Positions 1 to 9,208 of a stretch of DNA of 40,871 bases are shown here, piece after piece. The notes under the pieces are model-generated. The model was not told the origin of the DNA. It worked only from the letters and a program-made list of their open reading frames with translations, and did not search any database. The stretch covers positions 1-40,871 of the forward strand of contig NZ_CANRNX010000014.1 in assembly GCF_947632075.1 (NCBI RefSeq). The letters are read 5' to 3'. The position numbers and the translations under genes were made by a program. The stretch is from an uncultured Flavobacterium sp. (GTDB lineage Bacteria > Bacteroidota > Bacteroidia > Flavobacteriales > Flavobacteriaceae). Each line of letters opens with the position of its first letter. Positions within the stretch are counted from its first letter, which is position 1.

Positions 1-1785
1 GACTCACATACAGTTAATGCTGGTGGATTAGGAATGTTAGCAATTGGAGTAGGTGGTGCAGATGCAGTTGATGTAATGTCTGGAATGGCTTGGGAATTAA
101 AATTCCCTAAATTAATAGGTGTTAAATTAACAGGAAAATTGAATGGATGGACCGCTCCTAAAGATGTTATTCTAAGAGTAGCTGATATTTTAACTGTAAA
201 GGGTGGAACCGGAGCCATTGTTGAATATTTTGGTGAAGGAGCTTTATCAATGTCTGCTACAGGTAAAGGTACAATTTGTAATATGGGAGCAGAAATTGGT
301 GCTACAACTTCAACTTTCGGATATGATGATTCGATGCGTAGATATTTGAATGCTACGGGTCGTGCTGATGTTGTAGATGCAGCAGATAAAGTTGCAGAAT
401 ATTTAACTGCAGATCCTGAAGTTTATGCAAATCCTGTACAATATTTTGACCAATTGATCGAGATTAATTTATCTGAATTAGAACCTTATATTAACGGTCC
501 TTTTACACCAGATCGTGGAACACCTGTTTCTAAAATGAAAGAAGAAGCAGCTAAAAACGATTGGCCAATCAAAGTAGAATGGGGATTAATCGGTTCATGT
601 ACAAACTCATCGTACGAAGATATGTCTCGTGCCGTTTCTATAGTAAATCAGGCAGTTGAATTAGGAATAACTCCGAAAGCTGAGTTCGGTATTAATCCAG
701 GGTCAGAACAAATTCGTTTTACTATTGAGCGTGATGGTATCTTAGAGACTTTTGAAAAAATGGGAACTAAAGTATTTACAAATGCTTGCGGACCTTGTAT
801 CGGACAATGGGATAGAGAAGGAGCAGATAAACAAGAGAAAAATACGATTGTGCACTCTTTTAATAGAAACTTCTCTAAACGTGCAGATGGAAACCCAAAT
901 ACACATGCTTTTGTAACTTCTCCAGAAATGGTTGCTGCATTAGCAATTTCAGGACGTTTAGATTTCAATCCTATCACAGATACTTTAATCAATGATAATG
1001 GTGAAGAAGTTAAATTTAAACCACCATTCGGAGATGAATTACCTAAAAAAGGTTTTGCAGTTGACGATCCAGGTTATCAGGCTCCAGCTACAGATGGTTC
1101 AAATATTGAAGTTATTGTTTCACCAACTTCTCAACGCTTACAATTGTTAGAGCCTTTCCAAGCTTGGGATGGAAAGAACATTACAAATGCGAAATTATTA
1201 ATTAAAACTTTAGGAAAAACCACTACAGATCACATTTCAATGGCTGGACCTTGGTTACGTTTCCGCGGACATTTAGATAATATTTCGAATAATATGTTAA
1301 TAGGTGCCGAAAATGCATTTAATCATAAAACGAATTCTGTAAAAAATCAATTAACTGGTGAATACGGTGAAGTACCTACTGTTCAAAGAGCTTATAAAGC
1401 TGCAAACGTTCCAACCATTGTAGTAGGAGATCAAAATTACGGAGAAGGTTCTTCACGCGAACATGCTGCAATGGAGCCTCGCCATTTAGGTGTGAAAGCA
1501 GTTTTAGTTAAATCATTTGCTCGTATTCATGAAACAAATTTAAAGAAACAGGGAATGTTAGCTTTAACTTTTGCTAATGAAGCAGATTACGACAAAATTC
1601 AAGAAGATGATACTATAAATTTCTTAGATTTAGTTGATTTTGCTCCAGGAAAGCCTTTAGCTTTGGAATTTGTTCATAACGATGGTTCAAAAGATATGAT
1701 ATTAGCAAATCATACGTATAACGACCAGCAAATTGAATGGTTTAAAGCAGGATCTGCATTAAATTTAATTGCTGCAGGAGTTTAA
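1..1785 (+). CDS. acn: Aconitate hydratase, C-terminal ~594 residues (5' end outside window)
   Basis: Aconitase interconverts citrate and isocitrate in the TCA cycle using a [4Fe-4S] cluster. The reading frame is open from base 1 and begins in the conserved DSHT motif, so roughly the first 160 residues of a ~755-residue protein lie outside the window; the internal ATG at base 34 is not a real start. Cluster ligands are visible as the Cys of GSCTNS (fragment residue 200) and the two Cys of ACGPCIG (residues 263 and 266). The C-terminal swivel domain contains the [10 protein letters not shown] substrate-binding loop and runs to the end. The total length suggests the mitochondrial-type aconitase usual in Bacteroidota rather than the longer AcnA. 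A strong terminator follows directly. The identification is very secure. Confidence 0.97.
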   Translation, partial: DSHTVNAGGLGMLAIGVGGADAVDVMSGMAWELKFPKLIGVKLTGKLNGWTAPKDVILRVADILTVKGGTGAIVEYFGEGALSMSATGKGTICNMGAEIGATTSTFGYDDSMRRYLNATGRADVVDAADKVAEYLTADPEVYANPVQYFDQLIEINLSELEPYINGPFTPDRGTPVSKMKEEAAKNDWPIKVEWGLIGSCTNSSYEDMSRAVSIVNQAVELGITPKAEFGINPGSEQIRFTIERDGILETFEKMGTKVFTNACGPCIGQWDREGADKQEKNTIVHSFNRNFSKRADGNPNTHAFVTSPEMVAALAISGRLDFNPITDTLINDNGEEVKFKPPFGDELPKKGFAVDDPGYQAPATDGSNIEVIVSPTSQRLQLLEPFQAWDGKNITNAKLLIKTLGKTTTDHISMAGPWLRFRGHLDNISNNMLIGAENAFNHKTNSVKNQLTGEYGEVPTVQRAYKAANVPTIVVGDQNYGEGSSREHAAMEPRHLGVKAVLVKSFARIHETNLKKQGMLALTFANEADYDKIQEDDTINFLDLVDFAPGKPLALEFVHNDGSKDMILANHTYNDQQIEWFKAGSALNLIAAGV

Positions 1786-1800
1786 AAAAAATATCGATAA

Positions 1801-1831
1801 AAAGCCGATAATTATTAATTATCGGCTTTTT
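1801..1831 (+). terminator. Rho-independent terminator after aconitase
   Basis: Perfect 13-bp stem (AAAGCCGATAATT / AATTATCGGCTTT) with a 3-nt loop, ending in a T run, 15 bases after the aconitase stop codon. Confidence 0.92.
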
Positions 1832-1879
1832 AAATTTATATAATTAAAAGTATTAATATTTAATTTAAAATTGTTTAAA

Positions 1880-2281
1880 ATGAAATTTTTAAAAATAAAT
1901 ATTGTTATTTTTTTAGCTTTTTTTTCTACGTGTAAACTGATTGCCCAAAATAAGGATACCATACAGATAGAAATTAAAGAAACTGAAAAATTCAATCGAC
2001 TTAATAATCTACACGAAGAATCTAAAGAATTATCAGTAAAAAAACTTTTTGAAGGAGAAGAGGGAATAACAAGAAGTCTACAATTAAATAAAAATGGAAT
2101 TTTAGAAGAACACATTGCCAAAACCAAAGCTATTTTAATATGTGTAAGTGGTGAAGTAGTTTATGAAGATGAAAATAAAACAAAAAATATCTTAAAAGCA
2201 GGTGATTTTCAAAGGATTGAACCTTACGTAAAACATTGGGTAGTTGGAATTGATGATAGTCAATTACTATTAATTAAATAA
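1880..2281 (+). CDS. Small exported cupin-like protein
   Basis: A 133-residue protein starting at the ATG at 1880; the frame extends to a TTG at 1871, but the ATG places the signal sequence correctly. The N-terminus (about residues 1-23) is Lys-rich then hydrophobic and ends in LIAQ, typical of a flavobacterial Sec signal peptide. From about residue 80 the pattern of short strands, a G-x-V-Y turn and KAGD-x-x-x-I-x-P-x-x-x-H resembles the second half of a small cupin barrel. Only one of the usual metal-binding His residues is obvious, so metal binding and catalysis are uncertain. It lies alone between two terminators. The substrate cannot be predicted; the cupin call is by pattern only. Confidence 0.62.
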   Translation: MKFLKINIVIFLAFFSTCKLIAQNKDTIQIEIKETEKFNRLNNLHEESKELSVKKLFEGEEGITRSLQLNKNGILEEHIAKTKAILICVSGEVVYEDENKTKNILKAGDFQRIEPYVKHWVVGIDDSQLLLIK

Positions 2282-2385
2282 TTAATTATTAAATAATTTA
2301 AACCTGATATTCAATTAGAATTGAACCTCATACAAATGAAGTTTAGTTATTCAAAAAGCAAAATGCTTTATATATTTTGTTAATC

Positions 2386-2412
2386 CGATCATTGATGTGA
2401 TCGTTTTTTTTT
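2386..2412 (+). terminator. Rho-independent terminator after the cupin-like gene
   Basis: Stem CGATCA / TGATCG (6 bp) with a 6-nt loop followed by nine T residues, about 105 bases after the stop codon. It separates the cupin-like gene from the DUF2490 gene. Confidence 0.8.
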
Positions 2413-2494
2413 GTTTTTATTGTTAATTATTTGGTGAAAAATATTAAATTAGGGTTATTGCATTAAAATTAACCAACCATTAATCAAAATTATT

Positions 2495-3175
2495 ATGAAG
2501 AAAATTGCATATTTATTATGCGTTTTAATTTTTCTTCTTATTCATTGTCATAAAAGTTATAGTCAAGACAATTATAATATGTGGTATCAATATTTAATGT
2601 CTGCCAAACTTGAACAAAGTAATTTAACTTTCTTAACTCAATATCGTTCATATGATTTAGGTTTAGATAATCGAGTTTTTTTAGTTTCGGGTTATTATGA
2701 TTATGAAATAAAGAAAAATATAAAACCTGCTGTTGGATTAATGTATTTAAATATTAATTCATATTTAGATGATTTGTCAAAAAAATCACGTCATGAAATT
2801 CGTCCTTTTCAACAAATCACTTTGAATTTTAAAACAGGGAAAGTTTCTTTCTCAAACCGATTTAGAATTGAAGAACGTTTTCTAACTAATCCTGATGTTT
2901 TTATTTTGAGAGCAAGATATTTAATTTCTTTACAAATTCCATTGAATATCAATGCTGAAAAGTCATATTACGGAATTTTTAAAAATGAAATTAGATTAAA
3001 TGTCGTCAATGATGATTTCTTTGATAGTGATAGAATAACTGTTGGTTTAGGATATAAAATAACACCAAAATCAACTTTAGAAATATCATATATAAATCAA
3101 ATAGAATCATCAAATACTAACCACTACGCTTTTATCGGATTTAGAAATCAATTCGATTGGCGAACAAAAAAATAA
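2495..3175 (+). CDS. DUF2490 family outer-membrane protein
   Basis: A 226-residue protein with a signal peptide (about residues 1-24, ending SYSQ) followed by alternating aromatic and polar strands typical of a small outer-membrane beta-barrel. The pattern W-Y-Q-Y near the mature N-terminus, the RPFQQ segment, the repeated R-F-R-x-E-E-R motif and the C-terminal strand ending near a Phe (RNQFDW) match DUF2490 proteins, which are common in Bacteroidota and are predicted barrels of unknown function. It stops four bases before the citrate-transporter pseudogene, so the two were probably cotranscribed, which suggests, but does not show, a role in uptake of a carboxylate. Confident on family, not on function. 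Confidence 0.82.
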   Translation: MKKIAYLLCVLIFLLIHCHKSYSQDNYNMWYQYLMSAKLEQSNLTFLTQYRSYDLGLDNRVFLVSGYYDYEIKKNIKPAVGLMYLNINSYLDDLSKKSRHEIRPFQQITLNFKTGKVSFSNRFRIEERFLTNPDVFILRARYLISLQIPLNINAEKSYYGIFKNEIRLNVVNDDFFDSDRITVGLGYKITPKSTLEISYINQIESSNTNHYAFIGFRNQFDWRTKK

Positions 3176-3179
3176 TATT

Positions 3180-4452
3180 ATGCTGTCAATTATAGGATTT
3201 TTAATGATAACAATCTTCATGGTTTTAATTATGAAGAAAAAAATGACACCATTAACTGCTTTGGTTTTAATTCCTGTTTTAATTGCAACTTTGGCAGGAT
3301 TCGGTGGTGAACTTGGACCGATGATGCAAGAAGGTGTAAAAAATATTGGGTTAACTGGTGTAATGTTGATTTTCGCAATATTGTATTTTAGCTTAATGAT
3401 AGATACAGGTTTGTTTGAACCTTTGGTAAATTTAATTCTTAAAGCTGTAAAAAATAATCCTGTTAAAACTGCCGTTGGAACAGCTTTATTAACTGCCATG
3501 GTTTCGTTAGATGGGGATGGTTCTTCGACGTATTTAATTGTTGTTGCTGCTTTTAAAACAAGGAATGAATCCTTTGGTATTAACTTGTATTGTAATGCTA
3601 ACGGCCTGTATTATGAATATTTTACCGTGGGGCGGACCAACTGCTCGCGTAATGAGTTCATTAGATCTATCTCACTCTCAAATTTTTGTACCCATGATTC
3701 CAATTATGATTGTAGGTTTAATTTGGGTTTTCTTTGTAGCTTACATTTTAGGTAAGCGAGAGGCTAAAAGAATTAACAAAGAAGGAATATGTTTTGAATA
3801 TAGTAATAAAGGAATTGTTTCTGAAGTTGATGAAACATTACGCAGACCAAAATTATTGATTGTGAATTTTATTTTGACTCTAATTTTATTAACTGTAATG
3901 ATTTTAGATTTGATTCCTTTGGCAATTTCATTTATGATTGCCTTTTGTGTAGCTGCAATGATTAATTATCCAAATTTAAAAGATCAACAAAAAATCATTT
4001 CACGACACGCAGGAAATGCACTTTCAGTTGCAGGAATGATTTTCGGGGCTGGAATTTTTACAGGAATTTTAAATGGTACAGGAATTATGCAAGCAATGGG
4101 AAGTTCTGTTATTAGTTTTATACCTGATCAATTGGGAAGCGAATTAAGTATTTTTACTGCTGTTTTTAGTGTGCCACTAACTTTTTTTCTAAGTAACGAT
4201 GCTTTTTATTTTGGTATTTTACCTATAATTATTGCAACAGGTGAACATTTAGGAATTGCGCCAGAAGTTTTAGGAAGGGCAAGTTTGGTAGGTCAGGCTT
4301 CACATTTACTTAGCCCATTAGTACCTTCAACTTATTTATTAGTTTCCTTGGCGGGTGTTGAATTTGCAGACCATCTTAAATTTACAATGAGATGGGCGAT
4401 AGGTTCTTGTATTGTTATGATAATTGCCGCAATTTTATTTGGAATTATTTAG
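3180..4452 (+). pseudogene. CitMHS-type citrate/proton symporter, broken by a frameshifting deletion
   Basis: Two overlapping reading frames together encode one CitMHS-family transporter, an inner-membrane carrier for citrate (often with a divalent metal). Frame 1 (3180 to about 3554) gives the first ~125 residues through SLDGDGSSTYLIVVAAF; the protein resumes in another frame at KQGMNPLVLT (from about 3556) and runs to 4452 through the conserved ILPWGGPTARV motif. Family members normally carry about seven residues (of the LPLYKRL type) between these segments, where only 7 nt (3555-3561) remain, so a net loss of about 14 nt best explains the break. Joined, the two parts give ~423 residues against the usual ~430. 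It follows the DUF2490 gene by 4 nt and overlaps the convergent DUF3861 gene by 8 nt. A sequencing or assembly error is the alternative. Confidence 0.85.
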
Positions 4453-4753
4453 GTTTGTTTTGAGCGTTTTCTTTGATTTTATTCATTAAGTCAATAAAAT
4501 AAGGAAAGAAATCTTCAAACAAAGGATTTTTTTTATTTCGAAGCATAACTTCACTAAAAAGTTTTAAACCAATAAAAAAATCCATTTCATCATTTGCATT
4601 TTTGAAGCCTTGCGTTTCTTTCGTACGATTTAAAATACTAAAGATATCATCGTGATTTTCAAATTCAAATGTTAATGATTGTTTTTCTTTTGACTGATTT
4701 TTTAAATTTATTTCAGTTAGAGTTAATTGATATTGATTGAATTTTTTTGCCAT
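4445..4753 (-). CDS. DUF3861 family protein
   Basis: A 102-residue soluble protein. The N-terminal KFNQYQLTLTEI strand, the LTFEFENHDDIF motif in the middle and the GLKLFSEVMLRNKKNPLF-type segment towards the C-terminus match DUF3861, a small family of unknown function in Proteobacteria and Bacteroidota. There is no signal peptide or membrane segment. It starts 19 bases beyond the GAPDH terminator, on the same strand, so it may be transcribed by read-through. Its 3' end overlaps the 3' end of the converging transporter pseudogene by 8 bases. Function unknown. Confidence 0.8.
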   Translation of the reverse strand: MAKKFNQYQLTLTEINLKNQSKEKQSLTFEFENHDDIFSILNRTKETQGFKNANDEMDFFIGLKLFSEVMLRNKKNPLFEDFFPYFIDLMNKIKENAQNKPK

Positions 4754-4771
4754 AATGTTTTATTTAAAATT

Positions 4772-4800
4772 AAAAAATCCGAGCAATTCTCGGATTTTTT
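4772..4800 (-). terminator. Rho-independent terminator after GAPDH
   Basis: 12-bp perfect stem (AAAAAATCCGAG / CTCGGATTTTTT) with a 5-nt loop, 12 bases beyond the GAPDH stop codon. The A/T flanks would give a U tail on either strand, but only the minus strand has a gene ending here. Confidence 0.88.
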
Positions 4801-4812
4801 AATTACTATCTA

Positions 4813-6261
4813 CTAATAGTACGTATATCTACGAACTTTTGAAATATGTTTTGCTAAACGTATAACTTGGTGTGAATATCCGTATTCGTTATCATACCAA
4901 ATGTATAAAACAATGCTCTTTCCATCTTTAGAAACTAAAGTAGCATGACTATCATAAATAGAAGGAGTAGAAGTTCCAACAATATCGGAAGATACTAATT
5001 CGTTATTGATAGAATATTTGATTTGTTCAACAAGTTCACCTTGTAACGAATGTTTTTTCATGATTTGGTTAATTTCTTCAACAGAAGTTTCTTTACCAAC
5101 TTCAAGATTTAAAACAACTAATGAACCGTTTGGAACAGGTACACGAATTGCATTAGAAGTTAACTTACCTGCTAAAGAAGGCAATGCTTTTGCAACTGCA
5201 TTTCCAGCTCCAGTTTCAGTAATAACCATGTTTAAAGCTGCTGCTCTACCACGACGGTATTTTTTGTGCATGTTGTCAACTAAATTCTGGTCGTTTGTAT
5301 AAGCGTGAATTGTTTCTAAGTGACCTTTAACTACACCTAATTCTTCTTCAACAACAGCTAATATTGGAGTAATAGCATTTGTAGTACATGATGCTGCAGA
5401 CCAAATTGGAGTTGTATCAACATCATATTCGTTATGGTTTACACCGTAAACAATATTTGGAACACCTTTTCCAGGTGCAGTTAATAATACTTTTGTTGCT
5501 CCAATAGATTTTAAATGGCGAGATAAAGCTTCTTCGTCTTTAAAAACCCCAGTATTATCAATAACTAAAGCATCATTAATTCCATATTTTGTATAATCGA
5601 TATCTTCTGGCTGAGAAGCAGAAATCATTTTAACGCTAGTTCCATTAATAATTAAAGCTTCGTTTTCAAAATCTGCAGTTACAGAACCTTCGAAATCACC
5701 GTGAATAGAATCGTAACGTAATAAAGAAGCACGTTTTTCTAAAGATTCAGCAGTGTTTTTATCACGAGTAACAATAGCTTTTAAACGTAATTGCTGTCCT
5801 TTTCCAACCTTTGAAATTAATTCTCTAGCAACTAAACGTCCGATACGTCCAAAACCATATAAAACTACATCTTTTGGAGTAATTTCAGAAGAGTCTTTTG
5901 CATCTTTTAATTTGCTTAAAACGAATGCTTTAGCATCGTTATATTTTTCGTGCTCTAAATGATATTCATAAGTTAATTTACCTATATCAATACGAGCTGG
6001 TGGTAAATCTGTAGTTAAAATAGCACGTGCAATTTCAACAGTATCAAAAATATTAATTGGTTTTTCAACAAACTTTGCAGCGTATTCGTGGTAGTTAATA
6101 ATGTCACTTACGCTTCTGTCAATTAATTGATTTCTGAAAAGAATTAATTCAATTGATTTGTCATACCATAAATCGTTAACAATCTTAATGAATTCAACGC
6201 ATGCTTTTCTTCTGTCGGCTTGAAAGGATAATTCTTTTTCGTATACTTTGTGATTTTCCAT
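4813..6261 (-). CDS. gap: Glyceraldehyde-3-phosphate dehydrogenase, long Bacteroidota form
   Basis: Glycolytic/gluconeogenic enzyme oxidising glyceraldehyde 3-phosphate to 1,3-bisphosphoglycerate with NAD(P). The 482-residue product is about 150 residues longer than classical GAPDH (~335). A helical N-terminal extension (about 1-130) precedes the Rossmann nucleotide site GFGRIGR at 136-142. The catalytic Cys is C292 in ASCTTNA, with the usual downstream blocks (ETGAGNAVAKALP, RVPVPNGS, WYDNEYGYSHQV). The motif reads SAASCTTN where most GAPDHs have SNASCTTN. Long GAPDHs of this type are common in Flavobacteria, often alongside a second short paralog elsewhere, so the physiological direction of this copy is uncertain. 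A -7 promoter box lies 30-37 bases upstream and a strong terminator follows. Confidence 0.95.
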   Translation of the reverse strand: MENHKVYEKELSFQADRRKACVEFIKIVNDLWYDKSIELILFRNQLIDRSVSDIINYHEYAAKFVEKPINIFDTVEIARAILTTDLPPARIDIGKLTYEYHLEHEKYNDAKAFVLSKLKDAKDSSEITPKDVVLYGFGRIGRLVARELISKVGKGQQLRLKAIVTRDKNTAESLEKRASLLRYDSIHGDFEGSVTADFENEALIINGTSVKMISASQPEDIDYTKYGINDALVIDNTGVFKDEEALSRHLKSIGATKVLLTAPGKGVPNIVYGVNHNEYDVDTTPIWSAASCTTNAITPILAVVEEELGVVKGHLETIHAYTNDQNLVDNMHKKYRRGRAAALNMVITETGAGNAVAKALPSLAGKLTSNAIRVPVPNGSLVVLNLEVGKETSVEEINQIMKKHSLQGELVEQIKYSINNELVSSDIVGTSTPSIYDSHATLVSKDGKSIVLYIWYDNEYGYSHQVIRLAKHISKVRRYTYY

Positions 6262-6290
6262 AGAGTAATTGTGTTGTTATTTAAGTAGTG

Positions 6291-6298
6291 CAAAAGTA
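6291..6298 (-). promoter_or_regulatory. Probable -7 promoter element of GAPDH
   Basis: On the minus strand this reads TACTTTTG, an exact match to the Bacteroidota -7 consensus TAnnTTTG, 30 bases upstream of the GAPDH start codon. No clear -33 TTTG is seen at the expected spacing. Confidence 0.6.
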
Positions 6299-6361
6299 TT
6301 AAATCTAAACTGAATTTAATAATTTATTTACTTAAAAGACTTAGATTGTTTTGTTTTATGA

Positions 6362-7753
6362 TTATATTATTAATCGAATTCTTTCTTTTTTGACCGTTAA
6401 TATATCTAAACTTATATTGTTTTGATTTTTTAGTGTTTGTAACACCTGATGTGCTTGTTCTAAATCTGATATTTTTACGCCATTTATTGCTAAAATAACT
6501 GCATCTTTTAAATCGTTTTCATAAGCTTTTAATTTTTCGTTATTAATTCCGTTTATTTTAACACCATAATTAATACCAAGTTTTTGTTTTTCAGAACTAT
6601 TTAATTCTTTTAATTCAAAACCTTTGATAGACAAATTTGGTAATTCTTTTTTTGATAGTTTAACTATAATATCCTGTTGCTTGTTGTTACGAATTACGGT
6701 TACATTAACTTCATCGTTTGGTCTTTTTGTTGCAATTGCAGAGTTTAACTCAAGAAAATTGTTTATCGGTTTATCATCAATTTTGATAATGGCGTCTCCT
6801 TTTTTGATTCCTGCAAGTTCAGCACCTGAATTCGGAACTACTTTTTCAATAAAAAAACCTTGGTTTATTTGAATGTTTTTTTGATCTGCAATTTGTTTAT
6901 TTAATTCATAACCATGAACTCCTAAACTACCTTGTTGTACATTTCCAAATTCTAAAATATCTTCAATGATTTTTCGAGCCATGTTCGAAGGTACTGCAAA
7001 TGAATAACCTACGTACGAACCAGTTTCTGAACTAATTAAAGTGTTAATTCCAATTAATTCGCCTCTAGTATTAACTAAAGCACCACCAGAATTTCCTGGG
7101 TTGACTGCTGCATCTGTTTGTATAAATGATTGAATTCCATCTGAAGATAAATTTCTGGCTTTTGTGGAAATAATTCCTGCTGTTACTGTTGAATTTAAAT
7201 TGTATGGATTTCCGACAGCTAAAACCCATTCACCCACTTCAATCGCATCTGAATCTGCGAAAGTTGCATACGGAAGTTTTTCAGAAGTGTCTATTTTTAA
7301 GAGTGCAATATCTGTTTTTGGATCTGTACCGATAAGTTTAGCAGGAAAAGATCTGTTATCATTTAAGGTTATTTCAAGTTCATTTGCTCCTTTGATCACA
7401 TGATTATTTGTAACAATATATCCATCTTCAGAAATAATTACACCAGAACCCGTACCAATTTGTGGTTGAACTTCTCTTCCGCCTTGGTAGCCATAAAAGT
7501 ATTCTAAAATTGGATTAACCCTACTAGTTCTGTAAGTGACATTTTTAACATGAACCACTCGGTTTATTGTGTTTTTAGCAGCGTCTGTTAAATTAGGCAT
7601 TAAATAATTGTTACTAATAGTTTGATTTGGGATTGTAGTAGTATTTATTGTGTTATTTTCCGAATATTTTTTTTCTATAAAAAGTTTATAAGCACCTAAA
7701 GTAATTGCTCCACTTAACAATGAAGTGAAGAATATTGTAGCAATGTTTTTCAT
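6362..7753 (-). CDS. HtrA/Deg-family periplasmic serine protease with PDZ domains
   Basis: Envelope quality-control protease that degrades misfolded periplasmic proteins. I chose the ATG at 7753 (463 residues): it places a membrane anchor or signal sequence (KNIATIFFTSLLSGAITLGAY) at the very N-terminus; an in-frame ATG at 7783 would add 10 polar residues. The trypsin-like domain has the full triad counted from this start: His118 in TNNHVI, Asp148 in KTDIALL, Ser222 in NPGNSGGAL. A PDZ domain follows (about residues 270-365, with GSLGVHG and GIKKGDAI), and a second, more divergent PDZ fills the C-terminus. Typical DegP/DegQ length is 450-480. It is transcribed divergently from dapF. The family call is secure; DegP versus DegQ cannot be decided. 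Confidence 0.95.
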   Translation of the reverse strand: MKNIATIFFTSLLSGAITLGAYKLFIEKKYSENNTINTTTIPNQTISNNYLMPNLTDAAKNTINRVVHVKNVTYRTSRVNPILEYFYGYQGGREVQPQIGTGSGVIISEDGYIVTNNHVIKGANELEITLNDNRSFPAKLIGTDPKTDIALLKIDTSEKLPYATFADSDAIEVGEWVLAVGNPYNLNSTVTAGIISTKARNLSSDGIQSFIQTDAAVNPGNSGGALVNTRGELIGINTLISSETGSYVGYSFAVPSNMARKIIEDILEFGNVQQGSLGVHGYELNKQIADQKNIQINQGFFIEKVVPNSGAELAGIKKGDAIIKIDDKPINNFLELNSAIATKRPNDEVNVTVIRNNKQQDIIVKLSKKELPNLSIKGFELKELNSSEKQKLGINYGVKINGINNEKLKAYENDLKDAVILAINGVKISDLEQAHQVLQTLKNQNNISLDILTVKKERIRLII

Positions 7754-7837
7754 AAAATCATTATTGTGTTTTAAATTATGCATAAATTTAAAAAATGTAT
7801 AATAATCTTAAAAATGCTTTAACTCATGTTAACAATG

Positions 7838-7868
7838 TTTAACTCCTAATTAAATATTTCTAAATTTG
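7838..7868 (+). promoter_or_regulatory. Promoter of the dapF operon
   Basis: A perfect -7 box TAAATTTG at 7861-7868 is preceded, 19 bases upstream, by TTTA (7838-7841), one base off the -33 TTTG. The -7 box ends 18 bases before the dapF ATG, giving a very short leader. Confidence 0.7.
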
Positions 7869-7886
7869 TAAAACATTCAATATACT

Positions 7887-8678
7887 ATGACTTATAATTT
7901 TCATTTTTCGAAATATCAAGGAACTGGCAACGATTTTGTAATGATCGACAATCGTGATTTATCTTTTCCCAAAGAAAATACCGAATTAGTTGCTTATTTA
8001 TGCGATCGTAGATTTGGAATTGGAGCTGATGGATTGATTTTAATTGAAAACGATTCGAATTCTGATTTCAAAATGGTTTACTACAATTCTGATGGTAACG
8101 AAAGTACAATGTGTGGAAACGGAGGAAGATGCTTGGTTGCATTCGCTAATCAATTAAACATTATTTCAGATTCTTGCAGTTTTGTAGCCATTGATGGTTT
8201 GCATCAAGCCAAAATTCAAAATGACATTATTGCTTTACAAATGATTGATGTCAATGAAGTTTCAGTAAAAGAAAAATTTTCATTTTTAAATACAGGTTCA
8301 CCGCATCATGTTGAAATTGTAAATGATTTAGAAAATTTTGATTTATATAATAATGGTAAGCAAATTCGTTATTCAAGTTTATATGAACCAAGTGGAACTA
8401 ATGTGAATTTTGTAGAAAAAGTAAATGATGATTTTTTTAAAGTTCGTACTTATGAACGTGGAGTAGAAGACGAAACTTTTTCTTGTGGAACAGGCGCTAC
8501 CGCTGTTGCAATTGCAATGTTTGAGACTAATAAAACTAATTCAAATAAGATAAATATTCAAGTACCTGGAGGTTTATTAACTGTTTCGTTTTCTAAAAAT
8601 GGTAATGTTTATGAAAATGTAATTTTAGCTGGTCCTGCCAAAAAAGTATTTGAAGGTGATATAACTGTAAATTTATAA
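7887..8678 (+). CDS. dapF: Diaminopimelate epimerase
   Basis: Converts LL- to meso-diaminopimelate for lysine and peptidoglycan synthesis, in the cytoplasm. The 263-residue length is close to the family's ~270. The N-terminal YQGTGNDFVMID block is diagnostic, and the two catalytic cysteines are visible as C76 in MCGNGGRC and C200 in SCGTGATA. A promoter lies immediately upstream. The stop codon overlaps the ATG of the next gene by one base (TAATG), so translation is probably coupled. Together with mltG two genes downstream, the operon has a cell-wall theme. Confidence 0.97.
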   Translation: MTYNFHFSKYQGTGNDFVMIDNRDLSFPKENTELVAYLCDRRFGIGADGLILIENDSNSDFKMVYYNSDGNESTMCGNGGRCLVAFANQLNIISDSCSFVAIDGLHQAKIQNDIIALQMIDVNEVSVKEKFSFLNTGSPHHVEIVNDLENFDLYNNGKQIRYSSLYEPSGTNVNFVEKVNDDFFKVRTYERGVEDETFSCGTGATAVAIAMFETNKTNSNKINIQVPGGLLTVSFSKNGNVYENVILAGPAKKVFEGDITVNL

Positions 8679-9208
8679 TGAAAAAATTACAAGGAAATCT
8701 TTGTTATTTGCGTGCGCTTGAACCAGAAGATTTAGATTTTGTTTTTCAAGTTGAAAATGACGAATCACTTTGGGAAGTTTCTCATACGCAAGTTCCGTTT
8801 AGTAAATTTGTGATAAGACAATATCTTGAAAATGCACATTTGGATATTTATGAAGCAAAACAACTTCGATTAGTTATTGTATCAAACGAAACTAATTTAG
8901 CTGTTGGTTTGATTGACTTGTTTGATTTTGACCCGAAAAATGAAAGAGTAGGAATGGGAATTGTAATTTCTTCTTCTGAAAATAGAAAGTTAGGGTATGG
9001 AAATGAGGCTGTTAAATTACTTATTGATTATGTTTTTAATTATTTAAACGTCTATCAAATTTATGTTAATATTAGCACGGATAATTCGGCAAGTATCAAG
9101 CTTTTTTCTAATTTTGGATTCGAGAAAATAGGAGTAAAAAAATCATGGAATAAAGTGGGAGATATTCGTAAAGACGAAGCTTTATTTCAGTTAATAAAAT
9201 CTAAATAA
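8678..9208 (+). CDS. GNAT-family N-acetyltransferase (RimJ/RimL-like)
   Basis: A 176-residue acetyltransferase of the GNAT_3 (RimJ/RimL) type, which transfers acetyl from acetyl-CoA to an amine such as a protein N-terminus. The RALEPEDLDFVFQVENDESLW N-terminal region (residues 12-32) is typical. The acetyl-CoA-binding region is the GMGIVISSSENRKLGYGNEA-type loop around residues 90-112, and NISTDNSASIKLFSNFGFEKIG at the C-terminal strand pair completes the fold. It overlaps the dapF stop by one base and ends directly before mltG. The acceptor is unknown; the operon suggests, but does not prove, a cell-wall role. Confidence 0.88.
   Translation: MKKLQGNLCYLRALEPEDLDFVFQVENDESLWEVSHTQVPFSKFVIRQYLENAHLDIYEAKQLRLVIVSNETNLAVGLIDLFDFDPKNERVGMGIVISSSENRKLGYGNEAVKLLIDYVFNYLNVYQIYVNISTDNSASIKLFSNFGFEKIGVKKSWNKVGDIRKDEALFQLIKSK

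Noticed and set aside
34..36. ATG at 34 as the start of aconitase
   Set aside because: The frame is open and conserved from base 1 (DSHT motif); the gene is cut by the window edge.
5006..5302. 98-residue frame antisense to GAPDH
   Set aside because: A shadow of the GAPDH coding sequence on the other strand, as are similar frames inside htrA, pheT, mutS2, sbcC and aroC.
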